A stretch of DNA of 64,000 nt from Treponema succinifaciens DSM 2489 (lineage in GTDB: Bacteria > Spirochaetota > Spirochaetia > Treponematales > Treponemataceae). Shown here piece after piece: positions 8,428 to 17,574 of this stretch. The notes beneath the pieces were generated by a model. It was not told where the DNA came from. It saw only the letters and a list, made by a program, of their open reading frames with translations, and made no database searches. The position numbers were made by a program, and so were the translations under genes. Position 1 is the first letter of the stretch; every line of letters begins with the position of its first letter. The stretch is taken from NCBI RefSeq assembly GCF_000195275.1, contig NC_015385.1, forward strand, positions 1,876,501 through 1,940,500, read 5' to 3'.

Positions 8428-9068
8428 GAAATATCAGGAAACCGACGGCAATTTTAGCCGCAGTGTTCATAGCCATTATTCTGTCATCATGCGCGACAAG
8501 CCGGAGCTTCTTCGACACAAGGCCTTATGAGGAGACAGAAGAAGAAAAGGCAATCCAATATCCGTTCAAGGTATTCGGCTGGTACAAAAACAAACTGATT
8601 GAGATGGAATTCAGAGACAAGAGCAACCTGATTGTCTCATTCCCGAGAATCGGCGGAGCAAAGAAAGTCTACTATAAATACCAAATGTACAGCACACTTT
8701 ATTCCTGGAAAAAAGGACACAGCGACATGCAGCTATGCGGAATCGAGTTTAAAGTAATTTGCGCACTGGAAAAGCCTTATTACGGATTCGACTGGCTTAC
8801 TCTCTGCCGGAAAGGAGACTTCTCAAAGCCTATAAGCGACCCGAAGAACTACACCGACCGGCACACAAGAAACAAGATGGCGATGATGGACTTCTTCGGC
8901 GACAGCCTCACATACAGGAAAATCGAGGAAGGAGACTTCGACCTGTCCTACAGCGCGCTTCCCATCATAAGATTCCAGAGAATGGACGAGGAGATAAAAC
9001 AGGAAAGACAAAAAAGAAGGGAATACCAGCGAACCGGCGGAAACACATCAATCCGCAGAAAATACTAA
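8424..9068 (+). CDS. Putative lipoprotein
   Basis: A 214-residue protein with a lipoprotein signal peptide (MRNIRKPTAILAAVFIAIIL then lipobox LSSC, Cys at residue 23). The mature part has no recognised domain and ends in a strongly basic helix (KQERQKRREYQRT). Co-transcribed with the upstream membrane protein, whose promoter carries the G9 tract, so surface display could be switched with it (inference). Confidence 0.65.
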   Translation: MRNIRKPTAILAAVFIAIILSSCATSRSFFDTRPYEETEEEKAIQYPFKVFGWYKNKLIEMEFRDKSNLIVSFPRIGGAKKVYYKYQMYSTLYSWKKGHSDMQLCGIEFKVICALEKPYYGFDWLTLCRKGDFSKPISDPKNYTDRHTRNKMAMMDFFGDSLTYRKIEEGDFDLSYSALPIIRFQRMDEEIKQERQKRREYQRTGGNTSIRRKY

Positions 9069-9123
9069 CTTTGATGAAAATTTAAATTTTCATAAATTAA
9101 AACTATCTTACAAGGAGTTTATT

Positions 9124-9831
9124 ATGGCAAACGACAATTTTTGGCTCGGAGTCATGATTGGAAACTTATTCTCAAAAAAAGGGAATAACGGAGAACAGAA
9201 AGGTGGATGCCTTGGAAAAATCATAGGCATTCTAGTTATTATCGGCATAGGAAATCTTGCCATAAAGTATTACGGAATAAAGGGAATCCTAATACCAATT
9301 GCAATACTGATTGCCGCCTTTGCACTGCTGGTCTTTCTTTCAATCAAAATGAGCTATGCAAAGGACACAGCATCTTTCTTCTTAAATCTTTACAACGAAG
9401 GAAAGTACACCCAGGCGATTGAGTATATAGAACAAGAGCCGAAAGAAAAAATTGAAAAAGTATTCAAAAAATATCCAGATGTAGCATTGGCGGCTGGCAT
9501 TTCCTACAGATTCGGAAGAGGCTGCGATGTGAATCCGCAAAAAGCATTCGCGTATTTTGAAAAAGTCAAGAACAAAAGCAATGAGGCGGCAGGCTGCTAT
9601 GGAGCAATGCTTATCACCGGTGAAGGATGTAATGCTGATGCAAAAACAGGAATTGTCTATTTAAAAAACGCAGTTGTAGGAAATGTTCCTTATGCCTGCT
9701 ATGAATATGGAAAACTTCTATTTAATGGAGATTTTCTTGAAAAAAATGAAACTGACGGAAAAAAATTTCTCCGCATAGCTTCCGAAAACGGTGTGCAGGA
9801 AGCAACCGACTTTCTTAACAATATCCTTTAA
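9124..9831 (+). CDS. Membrane-anchored Sel1-like repeat protein
   Basis: Two closely spaced membrane segments at residues 30-75 (CLGKIIGILVIIGIGNLAIK, ILIPIAILIAAFALLVFLS) are followed by a helical repeat region with Sel1-type spacing: AAGISYRFGRGCDVNPQKAF, then GAMLITGEGCNADAKTGIVY, then YGKLLFNGDFLEK. Sel1 repeats are protein-binding solenoids. AAGGAG lies nine bases before the ATG. Cargo gene, partner unknown. Confidence 0.7.
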   Translation: MANDNFWLGVMIGNLFSKKGNNGEQKGGCLGKIIGILVIIGIGNLAIKYYGIKGILIPIAILIAAFALLVFLSIKMSYAKDTASFFLNLYNEGKYTQAIEYIEQEPKEKIEKVFKKYPDVALAAGISYRFGRGCDVNPQKAFAYFEKVKNKSNEAAGCYGAMLITGEGCNADAKTGIVYLKNAVVGNVPYACYEYGKLLFNGDFLEKNETDGKKFLRIASENGVQEATDFLNNIL

Positions 9832-9851
9832 AAATAATGGAGAAAATAAAA

Positions 9852-11399
9852 ATGAAGAAAAGAATAGCAGTGCTGGCAGCAATAACACTTGCAATAGAAG
9901 TTCTCACAGCGGAAACATTGCCGAACGGTCAGGACGCGCCACTCCTGAAAATGACAAATGATGAAGACGGAAACAAGACGGCAGTGCTTGCCCAGTCTTT
10001 CGCAGTTGAAACGAAATATGGAAATCTGACAGCTCCTGCAACTTCCAAAGTCGTCTTCTATGAGAACGGAAACGTAAAGTCAATGCAGCTTGAGGAAGCT
10101 CAGGAAATTGAGACCGAAGCCGGAAAATTCACTGTAAACACAAGAGCTGAATTCTACGAAAACGGAAACATAAAGCTCACATTTCTTGAAGGCACTCAGC
10201 AGCTTGAAACAAAAGCCGGAACATTCAAAATAACTGCAACCCCAAGCAGCGGAGCGGCGCTCGCAAAAGACAAGCCTTTGACTTTCTATGAAAATGGAAC
10301 AGTGAAGTCTGCGTATCTTTACGGATCGTCAGCTCCAGGCGAAAGAACAGCAACAGCAAAAACTCTAGACGGAGAAATGGAGATAAGAACAAGAAATTTC
10401 ATTACTTTCTATGAAAGCGGAAATCTTGAGAGCGCAGTTCCAGCAGACGGAAGCACAGCCGAGTTTCTTACAAAACTCAAGGCAAATGCAAAATTCAACT
10501 CAGGCTCACTTTTGACATTCTATGAATCAGGGAAACCAAAAAGCTTCACACCGTCATCATCTTTAAAACATCAGCTCGGATTCAGCACAAAGGCAAGAAG
10601 CGAGGTTGTGATTTCAGAAGACGGAAAAATAATCTCATGCATTCCCGACAGAGCCTCAACTCTTAAGCTCGATAAACAATACTGGCACTTGTCTCCGAGC
10701 ATGCCTTTCAAGAATTTTGAAGACAACTTCCCGGAAGAAATGACAATCGACATGACAGACAACCATTTTCTTTTTGGCTCAGAGCAGGCTGGAATTTACT
10801 TCGACCTTGAAGAAGGAACTCCAATAATGCAGGGAAAAACAGGAAAAAGACCTGAATCAGACGAAAGTGCTCGAAGTGTTCCATACGGCGTAATCACACT
10901 GAAATTTTTCAGCACAAAAACACTGAAAAGCGCAGTTTCAAGAAATCCATTTGTAATAAAAGTTGGAGCAAATGGAATTTCTACAACCAATGTTGAATTC
11001 AATGAAAACTTCAGCCTAAAGAAAATTCTCCTGTCGCCTTATGCGGAGGCTCCAATGGAAACAACGACAGTGCAGATTTCAACCGCTGAAAATCCAGATG
11101 TGAAAGTTGCGCGTAAAAAATACACAAGCTGTATTTTACAGAAAATCTACTTCACAAACGGACGCATAGGATGCGCGATTGGAAGCTACTCGCAGGTTCT
11201 TCAGGGAAATAGCAAATACTACAGACCTCTGAGCTGCATTATTCTTTTTGAAAACGGAAAAATAAAGGACGTTGTTGCAAAAGGAGCAGAAAGCCTGAAC
11301 GTAGCATCCGAGCTTATTTTTGACGACAGCGGAAATCCTGTTGCCTATACTTCAAAAGACAACCTCGGCAATGAAAGAACTTTTGAAATAAAAAAATAG
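9852..11399 (+). CDS. Secreted MORN/YwqK-like repeat protein
   Basis: The ATG at 9852 (after GGAG at 9839-9842) gives a normal signal peptide, MKKRIAVLAAITLAIEVLTA. The body carries repeats of the form F-Y-E-N/S-G-N-x-K-S (FYENGNVKS, FYENGNIKL, FYENGTVKS, FYESGNLES, FYESGKPKS) and later weaker ones (FENGKIKDV, FDDSGNPVA). These resemble MORN-type or YwqK-type beta-hairpin repeats, common in exported proteins of gut bacteria and spirochetes; the function is unknown. 515 residues. An upstream in-frame ATG at 9837 overlaps the binding site and is less likely. Confidence 0.7.
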   Translation: MKKRIAVLAAITLAIEVLTAETLPNGQDAPLLKMTNDEDGNKTAVLAQSFAVETKYGNLTAPATSKVVFYENGNVKSMQLEEAQEIETEAGKFTVNTRAEFYENGNIKLTFLEGTQQLETKAGTFKITATPSSGAALAKDKPLTFYENGTVKSAYLYGSSAPGERTATAKTLDGEMEIRTRNFITFYESGNLESAVPADGSTAEFLTKLKANAKFNSGSLLTFYESGKPKSFTPSSSLKHQLGFSTKARSEVVISEDGKIISCIPDRASTLKLDKQYWHLSPSMPFKNFEDNFPEEMTIDMTDNHFLFGSEQAGIYFDLEEGTPIMQGKTGKRPESDESARSVPYGVITLKFFSTKTLKSAVSRNPFVIKVGANGISTTNVEFNENFSLKKILLSPYAEAPMETTTVQISTAENPDVKVARKKYTSCILQKIYFTNGRIGCAIGSYSQVLQGNSKYYRPLSCIILFENGKIKDVVAKGAESLNVASELIFDDSGNPVAYTSKDNLGNERTFEIKK

Positions 11400-11413
11400 A
11401 AGCTCAAAAATGA

Positions 11414-11456
11414 ATCCCAACAAATGGAAGTTACCATCTGTTGGGATTTTTTTTTA
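11414..11456 (+). terminator. Rho-independent terminator after the MORN-like gene
   Basis: ATCCCAACA (11414 onward) pairs with TGTTGGGAT (ending 11447), with a second short pairing ATGG/CCAT inside, followed by a run of T. It also lies downstream of the convergent BIG2 gene and could stop both transcripts. Confidence 0.8.
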
Positions 11457-11500
11457 CATCAATGAGCAAGACCTAAAGCCCGCTCATTTCACAATTCCGG

Positions 11501-14500
11501 CTAGTTCATACTACAGTTTCTGATTTCTCCGACGACCAGAAATTCCTTGTACTCAGACTTTCCATTATGGTTTATTACAACCTTTATGCGTCCGAAATTC
11601 TGAATGCCTTTCACAGTTTCATCAGAACTGTTTCTGTAAGTCGCATCAACAACATCCGTCAAGACAGAAGGCGAAACCCTCATTGACCAGCCCTCGTCAT
11701 CGTCAAGAGTTGAAATTCCACCGGCATTGTCAATAGCGCACTTATAGCCTCTGTCTGTATGATACAGAATCCTCTCCCCCTCGCCTGTCCTTGTGCCAGG
11801 GCAATAGAACCAGCCTATTTTCTGAAAATCCGACTCCTGGTATATTTTGCCCCGGAGAGATGTTTTTTCCCTTATAGAAAAAGAACCATTTTTCTCATAA
11901 GAAGGACTGCTTCCATTAAAACGTCCAAAGCTCCAGCTACCTTGGTCACGGCCTATAGCCCTGTATGCCCAGTTTTGCGTCATCCATTCATAGAGCGAAG
12001 TTTTATTAGTATTCTTACTGCAACGCCCTCCGCTGTAGTTAAAACTTCTGTTGTTTGAGCTATAAATCTGGGCAAAAGTCAAGCAGTCATGCGCAACAGA
12101 ATGCTTGCAGTCGCCAGCATACCAAGTAAAAGCTGTTTCCCAGTCAGAAAGCTCTGCATTGCCGATGTAAGGAACATAAGCCTTGTTTATCAAATATTCC
12201 TTTTTTACAACATCTGCCTGTGAGTTTCTTATAGCATAAACCCCAGATTTTTCCGCAGAAGAAACAATGGAAATAGACGGTGCGCCATTTCCATAAGCCG
12301 TAACACTCTGAATAGTCGCATTGGATTTTTCTTCCGCTATAGATATGACTATATTTGAAGACTCTCCATCTCCAAGAAACAGAGTATTTGACTGACTGTC
12401 AAAACGAGAAAACTTTCCGTTTGAGCTTGTCTGACCAATATCTACAGAAACACTGGCGTATGCAAACTGGGCTTTTATGGTCTTTGTTCCAACCGTCTCA
12501 TATGACTTGTTAGGATTCTTCGCCACAAACACAATGTCCACCGCCTTGCTTGTCTCTGAGGCAGGATGAATAACAATTTTTCCTTTTCCATCCCCACTGC
12601 TTGCAACCTCATAAGAGAAAGCAGAACCTCCGTTTTCAATGGAATCCGTAGATTCAACAGAAACAATAGAATCGATTGGGCTTACTGCATATTCAAAAGT
12701 CTTTGCTTCATCAGGAGTACAAGTAAACGCTGTAGAACCAGAGACGCTGAATTCATAGTCCCACGCAACCCTTACAGCACACTGGGCTTTCGCGCCACCG
12801 TCTGTAACGCAGGCAAGAGTTCCGCTTCCCTCCTTGATTCCTGAAATCTCAACCTGTCCGTTTCCTTCCGCATCGCATCCAAGGTCTCGGTACTCGAAGT
12901 AGTCCTCGCCCACTCCCTGCGACATTGTCCAGGTAAGTATCGCGTCCGCAGGGCTTACCGTGTATTTCAGAATCTTTGAATGGAACGGCTGAACCTTTCT
13001 TGAATTCGTCTCAAAGACAAGGCTCTTTCCCGCCTCGACAATTACAGTGCATTTTGCGACGCTTGAGCTGTCAGGAAGCTGCGCCATAACTGTCGCCTCG
13101 CCGACTGAAACCGGGTAGATTGTAACTTTCTGTCCGTTTCCCATAACGCGCGCAACATCCTTGCCGTTCGCGCCCTCGCAAGTCCAGATAAGATTGTTGT
13201 AGTCGTTGCTGCTCTCAGCGTTCTCTATTGTCGCCTTGAGCTGGCTTCCGCTTGAGCCTTTGATAATCGTCATGTATGTCTTGTCGAAAGTCACAGTCTT
13301 TTCAGCAGTGCCGGGAACAACCACATAGAACTGCAATGTGCTTGCCGCCTTCTCGTGCGAGCAGGTTATAACAGCCTCGCCGCTTTTCAGCGCGGTTATA
13401 TAGATTGACTGGCCTTTAACAGTTCCGTCGGAGCTGATTCCAGTAACCTGCACAATGTCGCTGTCTGATGTTGTCCACTTCAGATTGTACTGGTCGGAAT
13501 TCGTGACTCCAGTTCCTGTAAGCGTCGCGCTCAGGCTCTGGCTTTTTCCCTTGTTCACAGTGTAAATCGTTGTGGAGGCCGTTATGTAGACAGCATCGAC
13601 AGCCTTCTCTTTGACGTAGACCATCATCTCGGAGCTTGCCTGCTCAACGCCGGTGCTTGTCGCAATAAGCCGAGCCTTTACAATTGTCGTTCCAGCTCCG
13701 ACCGCCGTAATCTGAGCAACAGAATTTGTTCCAACAATCGAGCAGATATTGCTGTTTTCTACAGAATACTCAATGTGAGTTGAAACCGTTGTTGTCGGAA
13801 CTTCCATGTTCACAAACTGCACGCTTCCCTGCTCAATCGTCATGCTTTCCTTCGGGAATGAGAATTCAGAGTACTGCTGCACGTTCACGATTATCTGCTG
13901 GTCGTAAGCCGCTTTCGGGTGGTGAATAGTTATCGTAACGCTTCCGGTCTGCTTAGGCGTAATCGTGCAGACATTCGCTGAATACTGGAAGTCGATTATG
14001 TCATAGACATCAAGCGACCAGCTGAAATTGTACTTGTCGTTCGCGCTTCCGTTCACGAGTGTCGCCGTTACAGTCTTCGCGCCGTCCGTCGGCTTCATCG
14101 TGATTATGCTGCTCGGCACGCTGATTGAGCACTCGCTTTCCTTTACCTCATCGCAGACTGCAAGAATCTGAGCCGGATATACAGCTTTCGGATGCGAAAC
14201 CGTGATGTATGCAGTTCCGGCTTTCAACGCGCGCACTTTTCCGACCTCGTTCTGTCCGTAAACCGCGCATATAGAGGAATCATTTGTAGACCAGACAAAA
14301 TCGGAGAAATCGCTCTGCTTGCCTCCGACCAAGTCCGCCGTAATTGACGTGTACGTTGTTCCGACGTTCAGGTTCATCACGCTTGACGTAAGCTGAATAT
14401 ATGGATTCGCCGCAGCTGCAATCGGGTCAACGCACTGGGCAATAATCTGGAGCGGATACTGGCAGTACTTGCTTGTTACAGTAATCATCGCAGTTCCGAT

Positions 14501-17443
14501 TCCGTTTCCCTGAAGAACCGCAGTCGCTCCGCTTGAAGTCACATCCACGACATTCGGATTGCTTGAAGTCCAGCTGTAGCCGTCAAGAACAACCGAGTCT
14601 GAATTCTTCACGCTGACAGATACGCTCTTCGTGTTTCCCTCGCCGACCGCAACAACATTGCTGCCTGTCGTAAGATAGACATATCCTGCAAGCTCCTCAG
14701 AGGAATTTCCTACAACAACAAGAACCTTCTTTGTAAGCTCAGTGGCTGTATGTGAAATTGTGATTTCCGCCTGACCGCTCCCCACCGGCTTTATATATGC
14801 AGTTCCGTTTACAGACTGAGCTGAAATTTTAGCAACATCCTCATTGTCGATTGAGAATTGAAATCTGTTAGTGTCTGAGCCGGAATAATTGGCAAGAACA
14901 GCCTGAAGTTTTTGTGCGGAGTCATCACGGAGCATTGTAATAACATCCTGAGATGAAATATAGACAAGCGGTTCTGCCTCCGGAATCACGTACTCGCTTC
15001 CGACACGGACATAGATTTTCAGCGTGTTCTGGCTTTCAGAGTGTGAGACATTTATCACAGTCTCACCCTCGCCTGCCGCTGTTATTGTCGCGGAAGTTCC
15101 GTTCGCCTGTACTGTCGCGACAGATTCATTTTCAACCTGCCATTTTATTGAAGAATACTTGCCTGCAGAAAGATTCACCGCACTCACATTCAGGGACGCA
15201 GTTTTTCCGGCTGATTTCAGCGAGACAACATTCTGCGTGGTTGTAAGATAGACCTCCGGGTCTGTCTGAACCGTTCCGACAGGATAGACCATTATCTTGA
15301 AGCCGCACGAGTATCCGTCGATTGAGCCAGTAAGCGTGCAGGTTCCGGCTTTTAGACCTCTTATCGTGCAAGAGAGCGGATTATATGAATTCTTGTCCAC
15401 CGAGATGACAGCCGGGTCGGAAGTTGTCCAGGTAAACATCGAGAAGTCGTAGCTTTTTGTCTCATCGGTCTCCTCGTCATACTCATCAAACCCGACCGCA
15501 TTGCAGAAGACCGTGGCTTCCTTTCCAGCCTCAAAGTTGTAATAGAGTTTGTCGGAATAAAGAGCCTTCATGCTCATCAGCGTCTTCTCGTCATCGGCTG
15601 TCATGACAAGGACTGTCTTGTCCTGCTCTGCCTTGCTGTGGCTCACCGTTATATGCGAGATTGTCTGCCCTGTTCCATAGGACGGAGCTTTTATTGTGGC
15701 GGAAGTTCCGTTTCCAATAACTGACAGTCTTGTGTCGTCGTTGCTCCATTTTATGTTCTGCTCATCTGATGATGACTTGTTCTTTCCGTTAAGCCCGACA
15801 GAATACTCGGTCTCATTGCCGTTAAGCACGCGCACAAGACCGTTGCCTGTGAAATAAAGCGGCTCCTCAAGAATCGCGTCCTTGTTCAGGACTTTTACGA
15901 GGATTTCCGTAGTGTAGACAATCTTCGGGTGGCTCACGGTGATTACGGCTGTTCCCTCGGATTTCGGCGTGATGTACGCAGTTCCGTAGGCATAGGTCAT
16001 CGAGGCAGCCCTTGAGTGGACTGCGCTTCCGTCCGTAGTCTCAAGAGATATGACATCTCCACTTCCCGATGACGGCGAGCTTTTCACAGTCCAGACAAAG
16101 CCCTTCTCGTCTCCGTCATCGCCACCGCGCAAACTTACCGAAACAGACGTTGTGTCAGCGCCGACTTTCGTTCTTATGTAGTTCTGACTTGTCGTGATAT
16201 AACACGAGGCGTCAACAGCATCCTTCAGCTGGCCTGTAACAATGCAGAGCACTTCCCTCGGATAGGCGGCTTTCGGATGAGAGATGATAAGCTTCGCGCT
16301 TCCGTTTGCAAGACCGCGCAGCATTACCTGGTTTCCGACAGACGAGACTATCTCAGCAGCGCTCAGGTTGTCGAGGGAATAGCTGTACTCATCAATCGAA
16401 TAGTCGCCGATGTCGATATTCTCAAGCGTGCTTGTTACAGTCTGCTCCTCAGTTCCGTTCAAGGTAATCATTGTCCTGTCAGGATTTATGTAGACATTCT
16501 TTACAATCGTGATTACACGGCACAGAATATCAAGAGGATACGCCGCATCAGGATGAGTGATTCTTAAAGTGCAGCTTCCGCCGCGCAGAGGTGTTATGAC
16601 CGCATTGTTTCCGTTGAATGAAAGCCCAACAGGAACTTCATTTGAATCCTTTGAAACAATTTCCCACTTGAACGCACTGTCCAGAGAGCCTTCCTTTCCA
16701 TTCAAAAGTGAACAGTTTATTGTCTGCTCGCCGTCGCCCTGGTTCATTGTAAGAATATTCGTGGATGTCGTTATATAAGGAACGTTTGTGGCGTCCGCAA
16801 AGACATAAACACCCATGTAGTACGGATAGCTCGCCTTGCTGTTTGTAACCTTGATTCTCGCATAGCCGGAGTCCTTCGCAGTTATAAGGCAGTACTGGCC
16901 GGTCGGCTGGATTGTTGCGACGGAAGAGTTGTCTATTGTCCAGGTATAGCCGTCAATGTCGGAAGCGTCTCCGCCGTAGAGAGATACAAAGACTTTTTCC
17001 GTGACGCCCGGACTTGTCTGGATAATCGAAGTGTTTGAATAAATGTACGGCTCTGTGGTTTCCTCATATCCCTGCTCAAATCCTGAGACCGTTATTATGC
17101 AGGTCGCGTCATATCCGCCGTAGGAGCAGCGGAGCGAAGTCTGGCCTTCCGAAAGAGCCGTTATCGTCACGCCGAAATTCGAGGCTGTGTCGCAGCTGAT
17201 TATCTTTGAATCATAAGACCACTTGAACTCGCAGTCCTTCTGGCTCGTGGCTGGATTCACCTTTATCGTTATGTAGTCCATAGAGCCGACTTTCATTGAG
17301 AGCGTTGACTTTGCAAATGAAAGCGAGCTGATTTTAACATCATCATCGCCGCCGCTGTCGGACACATCGTTCCAGTGGCAGCCGACAAAAGCAAGAGCCG
17401 CCGCAACCATGAGCAGCTGAACAGCATTTCTTAAAAATTTCAT
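11501..17443 (-). CDS. Giant Ig-like (BIG2) repeat surface lipoprotein in the conjugation operon
   Basis: A 1,980-residue protein. Signal peptide MKFLRNAVQLLMVAAALAF then lipobox VGC (Cys at about residue 22), so it should be lipidated and possibly surface-exposed. About fifteen repeats of roughly 100 residues each run from residue 35 to 1500; each has a start like Y-I-x-T-x-x-x-I-x-x-x-x-G, a W near the middle (KWSYDS, FVWTVKS, YSWTSSN) and a close like T-V-S-H-P-K-A-x-Y-P. These are bacterial Ig-like group 2 domains. The last 250 residues are different (W-, C- and Y-rich) and may bind a ligand. It follows trbI by 131 bases on the same strand, with GGAG before its ATG. Large Ig-like proteins on IncHI plasmids act in conjugation by mating-cell contact; a similar role here is an inference. 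Confidence 0.85.
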   Translation of the reverse strand: MKFLRNAVQLLMVAAALAFVGCHWNDVSDSGGDDDVKISSLSFAKSTLSMKVGSMDYITIKVNPATSQKDCEFKWSYDSKIISCDTASNFGVTITALSEGQTSLRCSYGGYDATCIITVSGFEQGYEETTEPYIYSNTSIIQTSPGVTEKVFVSLYGGDASDIDGYTWTIDNSSVATIQPTGQYCLITAKDSGYARIKVTNSKASYPYYMGVYVFADATNVPYITTSTNILTMNQGDGEQTINCSLLNGKEGSLDSAFKWEIVSKDSNEVPVGLSFNGNNAVITPLRGGSCTLRITHPDAAYPLDILCRVITIVKNVYINPDRTMITLNGTEEQTVTSTLENIDIGDYSIDEYSYSLDNLSAAEIVSSVGNQVMLRGLANGSAKLIISHPKAAYPREVLCIVTGQLKDAVDASCYITTSQNYIRTKVGADTTSVSVSLRGGDDGDEKGFVWTVKSSPSSGSGDVISLETTDGSAVHSRAASMTYAYGTAYITPKSEGTAVITVSHPKIVYTTEILVKVLNKDAILEEPLYFTGNGLVRVLNGNETEYSVGLNGKNKSSSDEQNIKWSNDDTRLSVIGNGTSATIKAPSYGTGQTISHITVSHSKAEQDKTVLVMTADDEKTLMSMKALYSDKLYYNFEAGKEATVFCNAVGFDEYDEETDETKSYDFSMFTWTTSDPAVISVDKNSYNPLSCTIRGLKAGTCTLTGSIDGYSCGFKIMVYPVGTVQTDPEVYLTTTQNVVSLKSAGKTASLNVSAVNLSAGKYSSIKWQVENESVATVQANGTSATITAAGEGETVINVSHSESQNTLKIYVRVGSEYVIPEAEPLVYISSQDVITMLRDDSAQKLQAVLANYSGSDTNRFQFSIDNEDVAKISAQSVNGTAYIKPVGSGQAEITISHTATELTKKVLVVVGNSSEELAGYVYLTTGSNVVAVGEGNTKSVSVSVKNSDSVVLDGYSWTSSNPNVVDVTSSGATAVLQGNGIGTAMITVTSKYCQYPLQIIAQCVDPIAAAANPYIQLTSSVMNLNVGTTYTSITADLVGGKQSDFSDFVWSTNDSSICAVYGQNEVGKVRALKAGTAYITVSHPKAVYPAQILAVCDEVKESECSISVPSSIITMKPTDGAKTVTATLVNGSANDKYNFSWSLDVYDIIDFQYSANVCTITPKQTGSVTITIHHPKAAYDQQIIVNVQQYSEFSFPKESMTIEQGSVQFVNMEVPTTTVSTHIEYSVENSNICSIVGTNSVAQITAVGAGTTIVKARLIATSTGVEQASSEMMVYVKEKAVDAVYITASTTIYTVNKGKSQSLSATLTGTGVTNSDQYNLKWTTSDSDIVQVTGISSDGTVKGQSIYITALKSGEAVITCSHEKAASTLQFYVVVPGTAEKTVTFDKTYMTIIKGSSGSQLKATIENAESSNDYNNLIWTCEGANGKDVARVMGNGQKVTIYPVSVGEATVMAQLPDSSSVAKCTVIVEAGKSLVFETNSRKVQPFHSKILKYTVSPADAILTWTMSQGVGEDYFEYRDLGCDAEGNGQVEISGIKEGSGTLACVTDGGAKAQCAVRVAWDYEFSVSGSTAFTCTPDEAKTFEYAVSPIDSIVSVESTDSIENGGSAFSYEVASSGDGKGKIVIHPASETSKAVDIVFVAKNPNKSYETVGTKTIKAQFAYASVSVDIGQTSSNGKFSRFDSQSNTLFLGDGESSNIVISIAEEKSNATIQSVTAYGNGAPSISIVSSAEKSGVYAIRNSQADVVKKEYLINKAYVPYIGNAELSDWETAFTWYAGDCKHSVAHDCLTFAQIYSSNNRSFNYSGGRCSKNTNKTSLYEWMTQNWAYRAIGRDQGSWSFGRFNGSSPSYEKNGSFSIREKTSLRGKIYQESDFQKIGWFYCPGTRTGEGERILYHTDRGYKCAIDNAGGISTLDDDEGWSMRVSPSVLTDVVDATYRNSSDETVKGIQNFGRIKVVINHNGKSEYKEFLVVGEIRNCSMN

Positions 17444-17574
17444 CTTTTACTCCAGAGAATTTTTTTTCAATGTCTATTCGTGCGCTCATTTTTGTTTCAG
17501 TTTTTTATAATGAAGAATCCGCTTTTTATAAGATTTCTATTCGTGACTGCGGAGCGTTCATATCAGTTTTATTT
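17444..17574 (-). promoter_or_regulatory. trbI to BIG2 gene gap with two TTCTATTCGTG-type repeats
   Basis: TGTCTATTCGTG at 17471-17482 and TTTCTATTCGTG at 17534-17545 match the words in the trbB-trbC gap. No clear promoter hexamers or terminator were seen. Confidence 0.4.
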
